Of a stretch of DNA of 64,000 bases, positions 1-8,541 are shown one piece after another. Under the pieces are notes generated by a model. That model saw only the letters and a program-made list of their open reading frames with translations. It did not search any database and was not told the origin of the DNA. The position numbers and the translations under genes were made by a program. How positions within the stretch are numbered: the stretch's first letter is position 1; the number at the start of each line of letters is the position of its first letter. Location: positions 1,054,001 through 1,118,000 of the forward strand of contig NZ_CP042326.1 of NCBI RefSeq assembly GCF_007904085.1, given 5' to 3'. This DNA is from Euhalothece natronophila Z-M001. GTDB taxonomy: Bacteria; Cyanobacteriota; Cyanobacteriia; Cyanobacteriales; Rubidibacteraceae.

Positions 1-658
1 AGCCAGAGTTTCCTACCACAGGTTCTAGCATTACTCCAGCAATTTCATCACCATGATCTTGAAATAGCTTTTTCACCGCTTCTAGGTCATTATAGGGAGC
101 GGCTAGGGTACTACTGGTAGCAGACTTGGGAACCCCAGGAGAGTCAGGAAGCCCTAAAGTAGCAACTCCAGAGCCAGCTTGCACCAGCAACATATCAGCA
201 TGACCATGATAATTACCTTGGAATTTAATAATTTTATCTCGTCCTGTATAGGCACGCATCATGCGAAGTGCCGACATACAGGCTTCTGTTCCTGAGTTTA
301 CAAAGCGCACCATCTCGATGCTAGGAACAGCATTAATGACCATCTCCGCGAGGATATTTTCTTCCACCGAAGGCGCACCAAAACTGGTTCCCTTTTCAAT
401 GGCTTCTTTTAAAGCCTTAACCACTTCTGGATGGGCATGACCACATATTGCGGGGCCCCAAGTTCCCACGTAATCAATATATTCATTGCCATCAACATCC
501 CAAACATGAGAGCCTTTCACTTTATCAAACACAACAGGATCGCCACCAACAGACTTAAAGGCGCGAACAGGAGAGTTCACACCCCCTGGCATTAGGTTTT
601 GAGCTTTGCTAAAGATATCTTTTGATTTCTTGGTGTTAAATGCGGTTGTTGAAGTCAT
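1..658 (-). CDS. hemL: Glutamate-1-semialdehyde 2,1-aminomutase, 3' part beyond window
   Basis: This PLP enzyme converts glutamate-1-semialdehyde to 5-aminolevulinate, the first committed tetrapyrrole precursor, in the cytosol. About 219 N-terminal codons are visible, from ATG at 658 to the window edge. They include [13 protein letters not shown] near the start, [25 protein letters not shown] and [13 protein letters not shown], all typical HemL segments. The PLP lysine lies in the missing half. It diverges from chlH, so early and late steps of chlorophyll synthesis share one intergenic region. Partial only because of the window edge. Confidence 0.95.
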   Translation of the reverse strand, partial: MTSTTAFNTKKSKDIFSKAQNLMPGGVNSPVRAFKSVGGDPVVFDKVKGSHVWDVDGNEYIDYVGTWGPAICGHAHPEVVKALKEAIEKGTSFGAPSVEENILAEMVINAVPSIEMVRFVNSGTEACMSALRMMRAYTGRDKIIKFQGNYHGHADMLLVQAGSGVATLGLPDSPGVPKSATSSTLAAPYNDLEAVKKLFQDHGDEIAGVMLEPVVGNSG

Positions 659-807
659 GGTATTGATTCAGTTTAAGTTTCTATTATCCGTACTATCCCA
701 TTAATAAGGGAAAATTTATCTCTTCGTTTAACCAAGTTTAATCCTAATCAAATCCTACGACCAGTGACCATGTTTTTGGTTTAAGTATTGATGTGAGTTG
801 TCATTAC

Positions 808-825
808 TTTACATAAATTTACATT
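808..825. promoter_or_regulatory. HLR1-like direct repeat (candidate RpaB site)
   Basis: TTTACATAAATTTACATT matches the published cyanobacterial HLR1 pattern (G/T)TTACA(T/A)(T/A)NN(G/T)TTACA(T/A)(T/A) at every fixed position. It lies between divergent hemL and chlH, 150 bp from the hemL start and 196 bp from chlH. The surrounding 660-1020 is AT-rich with further TTTAC and TGTAA strings, so a chance match is possible. RpaB control of tetrapyrrole genes here is inference. Confidence 0.45.
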
Positions 826-1020
826 ATTAAAAGTATTTACTGCGAAAAATGTAAAAAAATATTTCAAAAAATGACATACTTTTTGTCAAATTATGTCGAA
901 TCAGGGTTAATCTATCGAATGTGTAGCGATTTTTTGATACAAGAAACAAGTGGGAGGGGCAATTTGTTACCTCCTGGGTTCGTTGGAAGAAGTTATTACT
1001 CATCTAAGGAGAAAGTGTGA

Positions 1021-4000
1021 ATGTTCACTCACGTCAAGTCCACCATTCGCCACATTGAACCAGATACCCTCGGAGATCGTTCTCTTGTTAAGGTGGTCTA
1101 TGTCGTGCTTGAGCCTCAGTATCAAAGTGCGCTCTCGGCATCAGTCCGCTCGATTAATGCCAATAATCCTGATGTTGCCATTGAGATTAGTGGTTACTTA
1201 ATTGAAGAACTGCGTGATCCTGAGAATTACGAGGCGTTCCAAAATGATGTGGCTCAAGCCAATTTGTTTATTGGTTCGTTAATTTTTATTGAAGATTTAG
1301 CCGATAAAGTTGTGGCTGCGGTTGAACCTTATCGGGATCAACTCGATGCAGCGATTGTGTTTCCGTCCATGCCCCAAGTCATGCGCCTAAATAAATTGGG
1401 TAGCTTTTCTATGGCGCAGTTAGGGCAAAGTAAAAGCGCGATCGCGCAGTTTATGAAAAAACGCAAAGAGAAACAGGGGGCATCTTTCCAAGATGGTATG
1501 CTCAAACTCCTGCAAACCTTACCAAAAGTTTTAAAATACTTACCATTAGATAAAGCTCAAGACGCTCGCAACTTCATGTTGTCCTTCCAGTATTGGCTCG
1601 GTGGTTCTCCTGATAATTTAGAGAACTTCCTGCTAATGCTCACTGATAAATATATTCTCAAGAAAGAACATAAAGAAGAAGAAGTTAAATATGATGCTCC
1701 GGTTGTTTATCCGGATATGGGAATTTGGCATCCTCTTGCGCCGAAGATGTTTGAAGATGTCAAAGAATATTTAAATTGGTACAACAGTCGCAGTGATATT
1801 AATGAAGACTTAAAAGACCCCTTAACCCCTTGCATTGGGTTAGTTTTACAACGGACGCACCTGATTACTGGGGATGATGCCCATTATGTGGCGGTAGTTT
1901 CCGAACTCGAAGCCATGGGCGCAAGGGTGATTCCTATTTTTGCTGGTGGCTTAGACTTTTCTAAACCAGTGGATGAGTTCTTCTGGGATACCGCAGCCGA
2001 AGGGGTAGAAGCCTTACCAATTGTGGATGCAGTGGTCTCTTTAACAGGGTTTGCCCTAGTCGGTGGCCCCGCCAGACAAGATCATCCTAAAGCCATTGAA
2101 TCCCTAAAACGCATTAATCGCCCCTATATGGTGGCGCTACCGCTAGTCTTCCAAACCACGGAAGAATGGGAAGAAAGTGAACTGGGCTTACATCCTGTGC
2201 AAGTGGCTCTCCAAATTGCCATTCCTGAATTAGATGGTGGCATTGAGCCGATTATTTTATCCGGGCGTGATGGGGCAACTGGACGCGCGATCGCGCTTCA
2301 AGATCGGGTAGAAACCATTGCCCAACGCGCCATGAAATGGGCAAAACTGCGCCGTAAACCCAAACTAGACAAAAAAGTTGCCATTACCGTCTTTAGCTTC
2401 CCTCCTGATAAAGGCAACGTGGGAACTGCAGCTTATCTTGATGTCTTTGGTAGCATCTACGAAGTCTTACAGGCTTTAGTTCATAACGGCTACGACGTAC
2501 AAGACATCCCCGAATCCCCACAAGAACTCATGGAAATGGTGATCCATGATTCCCAAGCTCAGTATGCTAGCCCTGAGTTAAACATTGCCTATCGGATGTC
2601 AGTTCCTGAATATGAACAATTAACCCCCTACTCCGAAAATCTTCACGAAAACTGGGGACCCCCACCAGGAGAACTGAACAGTGATGGCGAAAACCTCCTA
2701 ATTTATGGTCGTCACTTTGGAAACGTCTTTATTGGCGTACAACCCACCTTTGGCTATGAAGGTGACCCCATGCGCCTTCTCTTCTCCCGTTCTGCCTCTC
2801 CCCATCATGGTTTTGCTGCCTACTATACGTATCTAGAAAAAGTTTGGGGCGCTGATGCCGTTCTCCACTTTGGCACTCATGGTTCTCTAGAGTTTATGCC
2901 AGGTAAGCAAATGGGAATGTCGGGAGATTGCTATCCCGATAGTCTAATTGGCAGCATTCCCAATCTTTACTACTACGCTGCTAATAACCCCAGCGAAGCT
3001 ACCATTGCCAAACGCCGCAGTTACGCGGAAACCATTTCTTATCTCACGCCACCCGCAGAAAATGCAGGGCTTTATAAAGGCTTACAAGAACTGCAAGACC
3101 TCATTGGCTCTTATCAAAACCTCAAAGATAATGGTCGCGCCGTGCAAATTGTCAACACCATCAAAGAACAAGCGCGACTGGTGAACTTAGATAAAGATGT
3201 CACCATCCCCGAAAAAGATGCTGAGGAGATGTCCCAAGAAGAACGGGATAATCTAGTCGGTTCCCTGTATAAGCAACTCATGGAAATTTCCTCTCGTCTC
3301 CTCCCCTGTGGCTTGCACGTGGTTGGTAAACCCCCAAGTGCAGAAGAAGCCATTGCCACCCTCGTTAATATCGCCTCTCTTGACCGCGAAGAAGAGGAAA
3401 TTCAGGGCTTACCCCGTACCATCGCCGAAAGTATTGGGCGCGATCTTGATGAAATCTATCGCAACAATGACAAAGGCGTTTTAGCTGATGTGCAACTCCT
3501 GCAAGAAATTAATACCGCCGTACAAGAAGCAGTTGCTGCTTTAGTTCATGCACAAGCCGATGCCAACGGACGGGTTTCCCAAGTTTCTAAACTGAATTTC
3601 TTTAATATGGGGCGTAAAGAACCCTGGGTTAAGGCTTTACACGACTTAGGTTATACCAAAGTTGACCGTGAAAAAATGAAGCCCCTGTTTGAGTATCTTG
3701 AGTATTGTTTAGAACAGGTGGTAGCTGATAATGAATTAGGCGCATTATTACGCGGCTTAGAAGGGGAATATATTATGCCCGGGCCAGGTGGCGACCCCAT
3801 TCGCAATCCTAATGTCCTCCCCACTGGGAAAAATATCCACGCCCTAGATCCCCAGTCCATTCCCACCGCCGCTGCTGTAAAATCTGCAAAAGTGGTTGTG
3901 GATCGCCTTTTAGATCGCCATCGTGCAGAAAATGGTGGACAATTACCTGAAACCATTGCCTCTGTACTTTGGGGAACCGATAACATTAAGACTTATGGGG

Positions 4001-5013
4001 AATCCCTCGCCCAAATTCTGTGCTTAATTGGGGTGAAACCTGTTCCCGACTCCTTAGGACGCATTAACAAGCTAGAATTAATGCCCTTAGAGGAATTGGG
4101 TCGTCCTCGCATTGACGTAGTTGTCAACTGTTCTGGAGTCTTCCGTGACTTGTTTATTAATCAAATGGCGTTGTTAGACCAAGGGGTAAAAATGGCAGCA
4201 GAAGCTGATGAACCTCTAGAAATGAACTTTGTGCGTAAACATGCCATGGAACAAGCGGAAGAAAATGGAATTAACCTCCGTCAAGCCGCCACTCGTATTT
4301 TCTCCAATGCTTCTGGTTCTTATGCCTCTAATGTCAACTTGGCAGTAGAAAACAGTTCTTGGGAAGACGAGTCAGAGTTACGGGATATGTATCTTAACCG
4401 CAAGTCTTTTGCCTTTGATGCGGATAACCCTGGCATTATGCAGGAGAATCGCAAGATTTTCGAGTCAGCATTAAAAACTGCTGATGTTACTTATCAGAAC
4501 TTAGATTCCTCTGAAATTAGCCTCAGTGACGTTTCCCACTACTTTGACTCTGATCCTACAAAAGTGGTTAGCAGTCTTCGCGAAGATGGAAAGCAACCCT
4601 CAGCTTATATTGCCGATACAACTACTGCTAATGCCCAAGTGCGGAGTCTCTCGGAAACAGTACGCCTTGATGCCCGCACTAAAATGCTGAACCCGAAATG
4701 GTATGAGGGAATGCTCAGTCACGGCTATGAAGGGGTACGTGAGTTATCTAAGCGTCTCGTGAATACCATGGGCTGGAGTGCTACTGCTGGTGCTGTGGAT
4801 AACTGGGTTTATGAAGATACCAATGACACCTTCATCAAGGATAAAGAGATGCAGGAACGGTTGTTAAACCTCAATCCCAATTCCTTCCGCCGTATGGTGA
4901 CTACTCTCTTAGAAGCCAATGGACGCGGTTATTGGGAAACCAGTGAGGAAAACCTAGAACGCTTGCGTGAACTCTATCAAGAGGCTGAAGATCGCATTGA
5001 AGGGATCGAATAA
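1021..5013 (+). CDS. chlH: Magnesium chelatase subunit H
   Basis: This is the large porphyrin-binding subunit of Mg-chelatase. Together with ChlI and ChlD it inserts Mg2+ into protoporphyrin IX at the start of the chlorophyll branch. The 1330 residues match the usual ChlH length. Recognisable CobN/ChlH segments include [20 protein letters not shown] in the middle and the C-terminal [17 protein letters not shown]. The ATG at 1021 follows AAGGAG with normal spacing. It is divergent from hemL. A short hairpin follows the stop, so it is probably monocistronic. No odd residues were noticed. Confidence 0.98.
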   Translation: MFTHVKSTIRHIEPDTLGDRSLVKVVYVVLEPQYQSALSASVRSINANNPDVAIEISGYLIEELRDPENYEAFQNDVAQANLFIGSLIFIEDLADKVVAAVEPYRDQLDAAIVFPSMPQVMRLNKLGSFSMAQLGQSKSAIAQFMKKRKEKQGASFQDGMLKLLQTLPKVLKYLPLDKAQDARNFMLSFQYWLGGSPDNLENFLLMLTDKYILKKEHKEEEVKYDAPVVYPDMGIWHPLAPKMFEDVKEYLNWYNSRSDINEDLKDPLTPCIGLVLQRTHLITGDDAHYVAVVSELEAMGARVIPIFAGGLDFSKPVDEFFWDTAAEGVEALPIVDAVVSLTGFALVGGPARQDHPKAIESLKRINRPYMVALPLVFQTTEEWEESELGLHPVQVALQIAIPELDGGIEPIILSGRDGATGRAIALQDRVETIAQRAMKWAKLRRKPKLDKKVAITVFSFPPDKGNVGTAAYLDVFGSIYEVLQALVHNGYDVQDIPESPQELMEMVIHDSQAQYASPELNIAYRMSVPEYEQLTPYSENLHENWGPPPGELNSDGENLLIYGRHFGNVFIGVQPTFGYEGDPMRLLFSRSASPHHGFAAYYTYLEKVWGADAVLHFGTHGSLEFMPGKQMGMSGDCYPDSLIGSIPNLYYYAANNPSEATIAKRRSYAETISYLTPPAENAGLYKGLQELQDLIGSYQNLKDNGRAVQIVNTIKEQARLVNLDKDVTIPEKDAEEMSQEERDNLVGSLYKQLMEISSRLLPCGLHVVGKPPSAEEAIATLVNIASLDREEEEIQGLPRTIAESIGRDLDEIYRNNDKGVLADVQLLQEINTAVQEAVAALVHAQADANGRVSQVSKLNFFNMGRKEPWVKALHDLGYTKVDREKMKPLFEYLEYCLEQVVADNELGALLRGLEGEYIMPGPGGDPIRNPNVLPTGKNIHALDPQSIPTAAAVKSAKVVVDRLLDRHRAENGGQLPETIASVLWGTDNIKTYGESLAQILCLIGVKPVPDSLGRINKLELMPLEELGRPRIDVVVNCSGVFRDLFINQMALLDQGVKMAAEADEPLEMNFVRKHAMEQAEENGINLRQAATRIFSNASGSYASNVNLAVENSSWEDESELRDMYLNRKSFAFDADNPGIMQENRKIFESALKTADVTYQNLDSSEISLSDVSHYFDSDPTKVVSSLREDGKQPSAYIADTTTANAQVRSLSETVRLDARTKMLNPKWYEGMLSHGYEGVRELSKRLVNTMGWSATAGAVDNWVYEDTNDTFIKDKEMQERLLNLNPNSFRRMVTTLLEANGRGYWETSEENLERLRELYQEAEDRIEGIE

Positions 5014-5017
5014 AGCA

Positions 5018-5066
5018 GGGAGTTAACGTAATCTCCCTAGTAGGGGCGTTCTATGGAACGTCTCTA
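5018..5066 (+). terminator. Hairpins after chlH
   Basis: Two stem-loops follow the chlH stop: AGGGAG with CTCCCT (5018-5038), and GGGGCGTTC with GAACGTCTC (about 5042-5066, including GU pairs). There is no long T run until AT-rich sequence further on, so this may be a weak or Rho-assisted terminator. Confidence 0.45.
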
Positions 5067-5108
5067 CCAAATTGATTAGGATAAAAAAAATCTGCCAATT
5101 TGCGTATA

Positions 5109-5231
5109 TTTAATTAAGTAGTTTGGTAAATTTAAATTGTGATCTAAATTTCAATTCCAAGATTTCCCTGAATTAAATCGAGTCAAATGGAGTTTAGATC
5201 ACTTTACTAAACTGACTTAATTCTTAATTAA
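5109..5231. repeat. Imperfect 120-bp palindrome
   Basis: The left arm begins TTAATTAAGTAGTTTGGTAAA and runs to GTGATCTAAA at about 5148. The right arm begins TTTAGATCACTTTACTAAAC at 5193 and ends CTTAATTAA near 5231. The arms are reverse-complementary with small indels, giving a long hairpin or MITE-like structure directly before the TTG start of the next gene. Confidence 0.5.
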
Positions 5232-5235
5232 GCGC

Positions 5236-6132
5236 TTGAAATTGGTAATTAAAACTTTAGTTTGCCTTATCCCTTCTTTGGCTAGTTTAATGGCTATTTC
5301 CCTACCAGTACAGGGAATTAATTTATCCAATAGTCGCAGTTACCTTGAACTGAAAAACTTTAGCCATCTTCCTCAAAAGACTGCTGTTGATATTGATATC
5401 AGTGGGTTAGCGATTTCGGAAGGCGATCATAGCTTCGTTGAAACCCGAATTGACTTTGATACAATTTTTTACACGGATCAATCACAAGCTTTTGTCAAAT
5501 CGCGATCGGAAACGAATGTTTCTGGAAGCGGTAGTAATTATTTTGGACAAGGACGAACTATTTCGCAAGCGATTGGTGATTTTTCCGTTGCAGCCAACCA
5601 AAATTTCTTTTTTGAGATTGAAACTTTCTTAAACATTACGACGATTTTCAATACTTCCAAAACGGCTACTTATCGTACTGGAAGCTACCTGAACTTGTCA
5701 CTAATGGATCGCTCTTCTAATAATATCATTGATGAATGGGAAATTTTAGGTTTACAAGAAAATAACTCAGCATCTAATATTCCTTTTAGGTATCAGGAAG
5801 CTGGAGGTTCTCAATTTATCCCTGATCGGGAAGAGATTGGATCTTTTAATCAAATTTTCAATAATTATTTAATTTCAACTCAATACACTTCATGGAATGG
5901 TTACTTTCTATCGTCGTTTTCCCAAGATACCGAACTACGTTTAATTGCGACTACCCAAAACCAAAGCTGTGTTAACAAATTACAAGCAACGAATCGTTGT
6001 GATCAATTTCCAGAGCGTTCTTCTTCAAAAGCTGTTCCCTTCCAACCCTCTAGTCAATTGCTAATATTTTTAATCGGTACTTTTATCACCATTCGACTGA
6101 TTAAAAAGCAAATGATTAAGTTCGGCATTTAA
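5236..6132 (+). CDS. Exported protein with PEP-CTERM-like C-terminus
   Basis: The protein has 298 residues and an unknown function. An N-terminal signal peptide is visible (MKLVIKTL, then a hydrophobic run, ending near residue 27). The middle is rich in Ser, Asn, Thr and Phe, as in secreted beta proteins. The C-terminus reads VPFQPSSQ, then a hydrophobic stretch LLIFLIGTFITIRLI, then KKQ. That resembles a degenerate PEP-CTERM sorting signal (VPEPS, membrane helix, basic tail). The start is TTG at 5236; an ATG at 5290 would cut into the signal peptide. The last 63 bp overlap the convergent parvulin gene. The fold could not be recognised. Confidence 0.6.
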   Translation: MKLVIKTLVCLIPSLASLMAISLPVQGINLSNSRSYLELKNFSHLPQKTAVDIDISGLAISEGDHSFVETRIDFDTIFYTDQSQAFVKSRSETNVSGSGSNYFGQGRTISQAIGDFSVAANQNFFFEIETFLNITTIFNTSKTATYRTGSYLNLSLMDRSSNNIIDEWEILGLQENNSASNIPFRYQEAGGSQFIPDREEIGSFNQIFNNYLISTQYTSWNGYFLSSFSQDTELRLIATTQNQSCVNKLQATNRCDQFPERSSSKAVPFQPSSQLLIFLIGTFITIRLIKKQMIKFGI

Positions 6133-6828
6133 CCACTGCTCAAACATTTGATCCAGTAATTTTTCATAGAGTTCATCTGTCAACTCAGCAGGAATAAATT
6201 CTTCTACCAAAAAGATATGATATCCTTCCTCTGACTGTAGTGGAGTCATGACAGTATTCGGCTGACAATCAAAAATTTGGCTTGAAAAGTCTGGTTTTAA
6301 TTCAGCACGAGAAACTTCCCCGACATAACCACATTGGATTCTACGAGAATAATTTATATCATAGAGATGAGCAGCATTATAAAAGCTCATTTCTTCTTCT
6401 TCAATTTGATAAAAAATTTCCCAGGCTAAACTTTGATAGGGAACAATGATTTGGTAAAGTAAAGCCTTCTCAAAAAGATGTTGATTTTGATTAAAAAAAT
6501 CTCTAACTTTGGTGGCAAAGAGAAATTCCTTCAATTTTGCTGTTTCTAATTGTTCTCGAATACCCACTTCCCAATCTTCTGGGGTAATGAGTTGATCATT
6601 TAACCAAGCATAAGTATCCGAGGCTTGCTCTAAGCGATATTGTCGTCGGATACGATTAGCTTCAGCTTGTATTTCTTCTGTAGTCACAACAATTTGATTG
6701 TTAGCAGTTGCTTGGCTAATTATTTTTTGTTGGACAATTTGCTGGCAAAAATCCTTGAGTTTGATTCGCTTCTTAAGGAAATAAATTAGTTCTTCTGGCT
6801 CAATGATAATACCCGAAAAGTTAATCAT
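6070..6828 (-). CDS. Parvulin-type peptidyl-prolyl isomerase-like protein of the secretion island
   Basis: This 252-residue protein has a SurA/PrsA-like plan: a helical N-terminal half (residues 1-115), then a parvulin-like region at about 120-215 with CGYVGEVSRAEL and EEGYHIFLVEEF. No signal peptide or lipobox is seen, so it probably acts in the cytosol. It is last in a row of precursor genes served by the C39 exporter and HlyD. A substrate chaperone or leader-binding role is inference. The ATG is at 6828. The 3' end overlaps the convergent gene by 63 bp. Whether it has isomerase activity cannot be judged. Confidence 0.75.
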   Translation of the reverse strand: MINFSGIIIEPEELIYFLKKRIKLKDFCQQIVQQKIISQATANNQIVVTTEEIQAEANRIRRQYRLEQASDTYAWLNDQLITPEDWEVGIREQLETAKLKEFLFATKVRDFFNQNQHLFEKALLYQIIVPYQSLAWEIFYQIEEEEMSFYNAAHLYDINYSRRIQCGYVGEVSRAELKPDFSSQIFDCQPNTVMTPLQSEEGYHIFLVEEFIPAELTDELYEKLLDQMFEQWLNAELNHLLFNQSNGDKSTD

Positions 6829-6843
6829 TTTTTTATTTAGAAA

Positions 6844-6898
6844 CTAATCTGCCCTTGTCTGTATTAGGTTTTATCCTGATACACAAAGAGCAGACTAG
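6844..6898 (-). terminator. Hairpin between last precursor and parvulin gene
   Basis: CTAATCTGCCCTTGTCTGTAT at 6844-6864 pairs imperfectly with ATACACAAAGAGCAGACTAG at 6879-6898. It could be an attenuator or a processing site that lowers expression of the downstream parvulin gene relative to the precursors. Confidence 0.4.
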
Positions 6899-6919
6899 TC
6901 ATGTTAATGTATCTTGGAA

Positions 6920-7138
6920 TTAATTGACGTTGGATAAGACAATGGTAAATGAGTTATCACCAATGGCAATACCAACTCCTGCCGCAAACCCTGCTGCTGC
7001 TGCACCAGCTAAGTTAAACTTAGAGTCAAAATCAAAATCAAAATCAAAGGCAAAAAAGCTGGCTTCTCCTTTTATTTGTTTTTGAGCAATAGTAGTCGGC
7101 TCGCAAAATTCTAAATCGCTAATCGTTAATTGAGTCAT
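6920..7138 (-). CDS. Leader-bearing secreted peptide precursor with Phe-Asp repeat
   Basis: The protein has 72 residues. The leader (about residues 1-25, with ISDLEFC) resembles those of the neighbouring genes but ends in KGE instead of the usual Gly-Gly. The core opens with ASFFAFDFDFDFDSKF and continues with Ala/Gly-rich AAAAGFAAGVGIAIGD. The FD repeat is encoded by a hexanucleotide repeat (TCAAAA units at about 7023-7047 on the plus strand), which is prone to slippage. It lies 12 bp downstream of the next precursor gene. The likely fate is export by the C39 ABC transporter. No modification enzyme lies nearby. Confidence 0.7.
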   Translation of the reverse strand: MTQLTISDLEFCEPTTIAQKQIKGEASFFAFDFDFDFDSKFNLAGAAAAGFAAGVGIAIGDNSFTIVLSNVN

Positions 7139-7150
7139 AATCCTACTCCA

Positions 7151-7351
7151 TTAGTTGCCGTTAAAACTAAAACCGCTAAAAGGAGATTTCGCGATCGCGA
7201 CAGTTTTAGCGATAGTGTTTGTCATCGCAAAACTACTTCCTGTAGCAAAGGCTAAAGTAATAGCTTCTAGTTGAATTTCAATGCCACCTTTAATTATATG
7301 AGTTGTAGCATTGGGGTTAATCTGTAGATAATCTAGATCCACAATTTGCAT
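7151..7351 (-). CDS. Double-glycine leader peptide precursor
   Basis: The protein has 66 residues. The leader carries IVDLDYLQ and ends in HIIKGG at about residues 18-23. The core is Ala/Thr/Phe-rich (ITLAFATGSSFAMTNTIA) and ends SFNGN. A GGAGA ribosome site precedes the ATG at 7351. The leader pattern matches substrates of C39-peptidase ABC exporters, encoded 3 kb upstream. The core has no Cys, so disulfides or lanthionines are not expected. Confidence 0.75.
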   Translation of the reverse strand: MQIVDLDYLQINPNATTHIIKGGIEIQLEAITLAFATGSSFAMTNTIAKTVAIAKSPFSGFSFNGN

Positions 7352-7380
7352 GATTGGTTTCTCCGCTTAAGTGCCAAAAG

Positions 7381-7593
7381 TTATTCAGCGATCAAGATAA
7401 AAGAACCGCTAGCAGCAGAAATATTTACCCCCATATCACTGGTAGCTAATAATTCAACACGACTATCGAAGAAAGAATTACTAGCTCCTAGCGCAAGTGC
7501 TTCAAAACTAAAACTGGCTAAAGCAATGCCTCCTTTAATTTCATCATTCTTTAGGCTGATAATTTCTAAACAATCAAGGTTTTCGATTTTCAT
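7381..7593 (-). CDS. Double-glycine leader peptide precursor
   Basis: The ATG at 7593 is chosen over a TTG at 7611 because GGAG lies 10 nt before it and the leader then starts MKIENLDCLEIIS, like its neighbours. The leader ends in EIKGG. The core has about 48 residues, is rich in Ala, Ser and Phe, and ends FILIAE. A TGCCAAGATGAC box lies 67 bp upstream of the start. This gene opens the downstream transcription unit of three precursors plus the parvulin gene. Confidence 0.75.
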   Translation of the reverse strand: MKIENLDCLEIISLKNDEIKGGIALASFSFEALALGASNSFFDSRVELLATSDMGVNISAASGSFILIAE

Positions 7594-7660
7594 GAGAATT
7601 AATCTCCACAAAAAATTAAGAATACATTTATATTAAAGCGTACTTTGGTTTATTATTGTT

Positions 7661-7672
7661 GTCATCTTGGCA
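7661..7672 (-). promoter_or_regulatory. Island box, TGCCAAGATGAC
   Basis: This is one of four copies of a 12-bp box found only in the intergenic regions of the secretion island. On the minus strand a TTTAAT hexamer follows after 23 bp, the same spacing as at the other two box-bearing promoters. It differs from the other copies by one base in its right half. Confidence 0.55.
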
Positions 7673-7687
7673 TAAAAATATTTTTAA

Positions 7688-7727
7688 TTAAATAGGGATC
7701 AACCAAAACTGATTGATCCCTATTTAA
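7688..7727 (-). terminator. 15-bp perfect stem terminator
   Basis: TTAAATAGGGATCAA (7688-7702) pairs perfectly with TTGATCCCTATTTAA (7713-7727) around a 10-nt loop. On the minus strand it is followed by TTAATTAAAAATATTTTT. It lies after the precursor at 7747-7977 and separates it from the next promoter. Confidence 0.75.
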
Positions 7728-7746
7728 ACTTAACTGAAAATATATT

Positions 7747-7977
7747 TTAGTTTTCAGGAGGAGCCGCCATAGAAGAAGAACTAGAAGACGAAGTAATCAT
7801 TACCCCGGGTCCACCAGCATTACTCTCACTTTCATTACTAAAGGCTGAAGGGAACATCATTGTCATTGAAAAAGGAAAAAATGGTTGATTGATGCTTCGT
7901 ATAACAGGAGCATTTCCACCTATAATTTTAAGTGGATTAGAAATTACATTACAAAACTCTAAGGAAGTAATTTTCAT
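7747..7977 (-). CDS. Double-glycine leader peptide precursor, Pro/Met/Ser-rich core
   Basis: The protein has 76 residues. The leader carries ITSLEFCNVIS and ends in KIIGGN near residue 22. The core differs from its neighbours: it is rich in Phe, Met, Pro and Asn, and ends in a run of Ser followed by MAAPPEN. GGAGA precedes the ATG at 7977. There is no island box directly upstream, so it is probably read through from the precursor at 8088-8297 past a hairpin. Confidence 0.7.
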   Translation of the reverse strand: MKITSLEFCNVISNPLKIIGGNAPVIRSINQPFFPFSMTMMFPSAFSNESESNAGGPGVMITSSSSSSSMAAPPEN

Positions 7978-8003
7978 AGTTTCTCCATGGTAATTATAAA
8001 TCG

Positions 8004-8049
8004 AAATTAGAAGGAAGTTAGATAGTTTACCTTCACTTCCTTCTAATTT
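8004..8049 (-). terminator. 15-bp perfect stem between precursor genes
   Basis: AAATTAGAAGGAAGT (8004-8018) pairs perfectly with ACTTCCTTCTAATTT (8035-8049). It lacks a T run on the minus strand, so it may protect or partly terminate the transcript of the 8088-8297 precursor rather than end it fully. Confidence 0.55.
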
Positions 8050-8087
8050 TAAGTTAGGTATGCTCCAAACTAATGAACTAAAGTTAA

Positions 8088-8297
8088 TTAGACATTAGCA
8101 GCAGCACTAGCCTGAGACAAGCTCGCTGATGATTTAAAACCAATTGCAGAAATCACACCAGTCTGAGCATTGGTAAATGTACTAGAGAAGGCATTACCAA
8201 TAGCTGTTGAAAAAGTGAGGGCATTTGCTAAAGCTAAGCCACCTTTAACTTCTTTCTCAGAAACAACGCTTAAGTGGTCAAGATTGGAAATAACCAT
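8088..8297 (-). CDS. Double-glycine leader peptide precursor, Ala/Ser-rich core
   Basis: The protein has 69 residues. The leader MVISNLDHLSVVSEKEVKGG is a textbook C39 leader (hydrophobic residues at fixed spacing, ending GG at 19-20). The core is small-residue rich (ALANALTFSTAIGNAFSS), ends QASAAANV and has no Cys. AAGGAG precedes the ATG at 8297. Two tandem island boxes lie 94 and 123 bp upstream, suggesting the strongest or most tightly regulated promoter of the set. Confidence 0.8.
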   Translation of the reverse strand: MVISNLDHLSVVSEKEVKGGLALANALTFSTAIGNAFSSTFTNAQTGVISAIGFKSSASLSQASAAANV

Positions 8298-8391
8298 TGT
8301 TTTTTTCTCCTTAATTTGAGTTGTATTTCATTAATTAAAGCGATTTTGCTTTAACACTTTTTACTATAGTTCCTGTTTTGAAAAAAGTATC

Positions 8392-8432
8392 GCCATCTTG
8401 GCATGATTTGCAAAAAAATCGCCATCTTGGCA
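8392..8432 (-). promoter_or_regulatory. Tandem island boxes, TGCCAAGATGGC x2
   Basis: Identical 12-mers lie at 8392-8403 and 8421-8432, each followed by GAT on the minus strand, 29 bp apart centre to centre. A TATAGT hexamer starts 23 bp after the proximal copy, placing that box near -41 and the distal one near -70. The box is an imperfect inverted repeat (GCCA, 4-nt spacer, TGGC). Confidence 0.6.
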
Positions 8433-8476
8433 TATTTTATCTAAAAAAGTAATATTTTTGAATTGAATTATAAAAA

Positions 8477-8508
8477 AATAGTTGGATAACACTATTGCTC
8501 CAACTATT
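8477..8508 (-). terminator. Intrinsic terminator after HetP-like gene
   Basis: AATAGTTGGA (8477-8486) and TCCAACTATT (8499-8508) form a 10-bp stem with a 12-nt loop. On the minus strand it is followed directly by a run of T and then ATAATTC. It ends the hlyD/HetP-like transcript and isolates the precursor promoters. Confidence 0.8.
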
Positions 8509-8541
8509 CTATCTAGCTTATAATCAGCTTTATTGAGGATT

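Noticed and set aside
7346-7636. Plus-strand frame across precursor genes
   Set aside because: Antisense to two well-supported leader peptides with ribosome sites.
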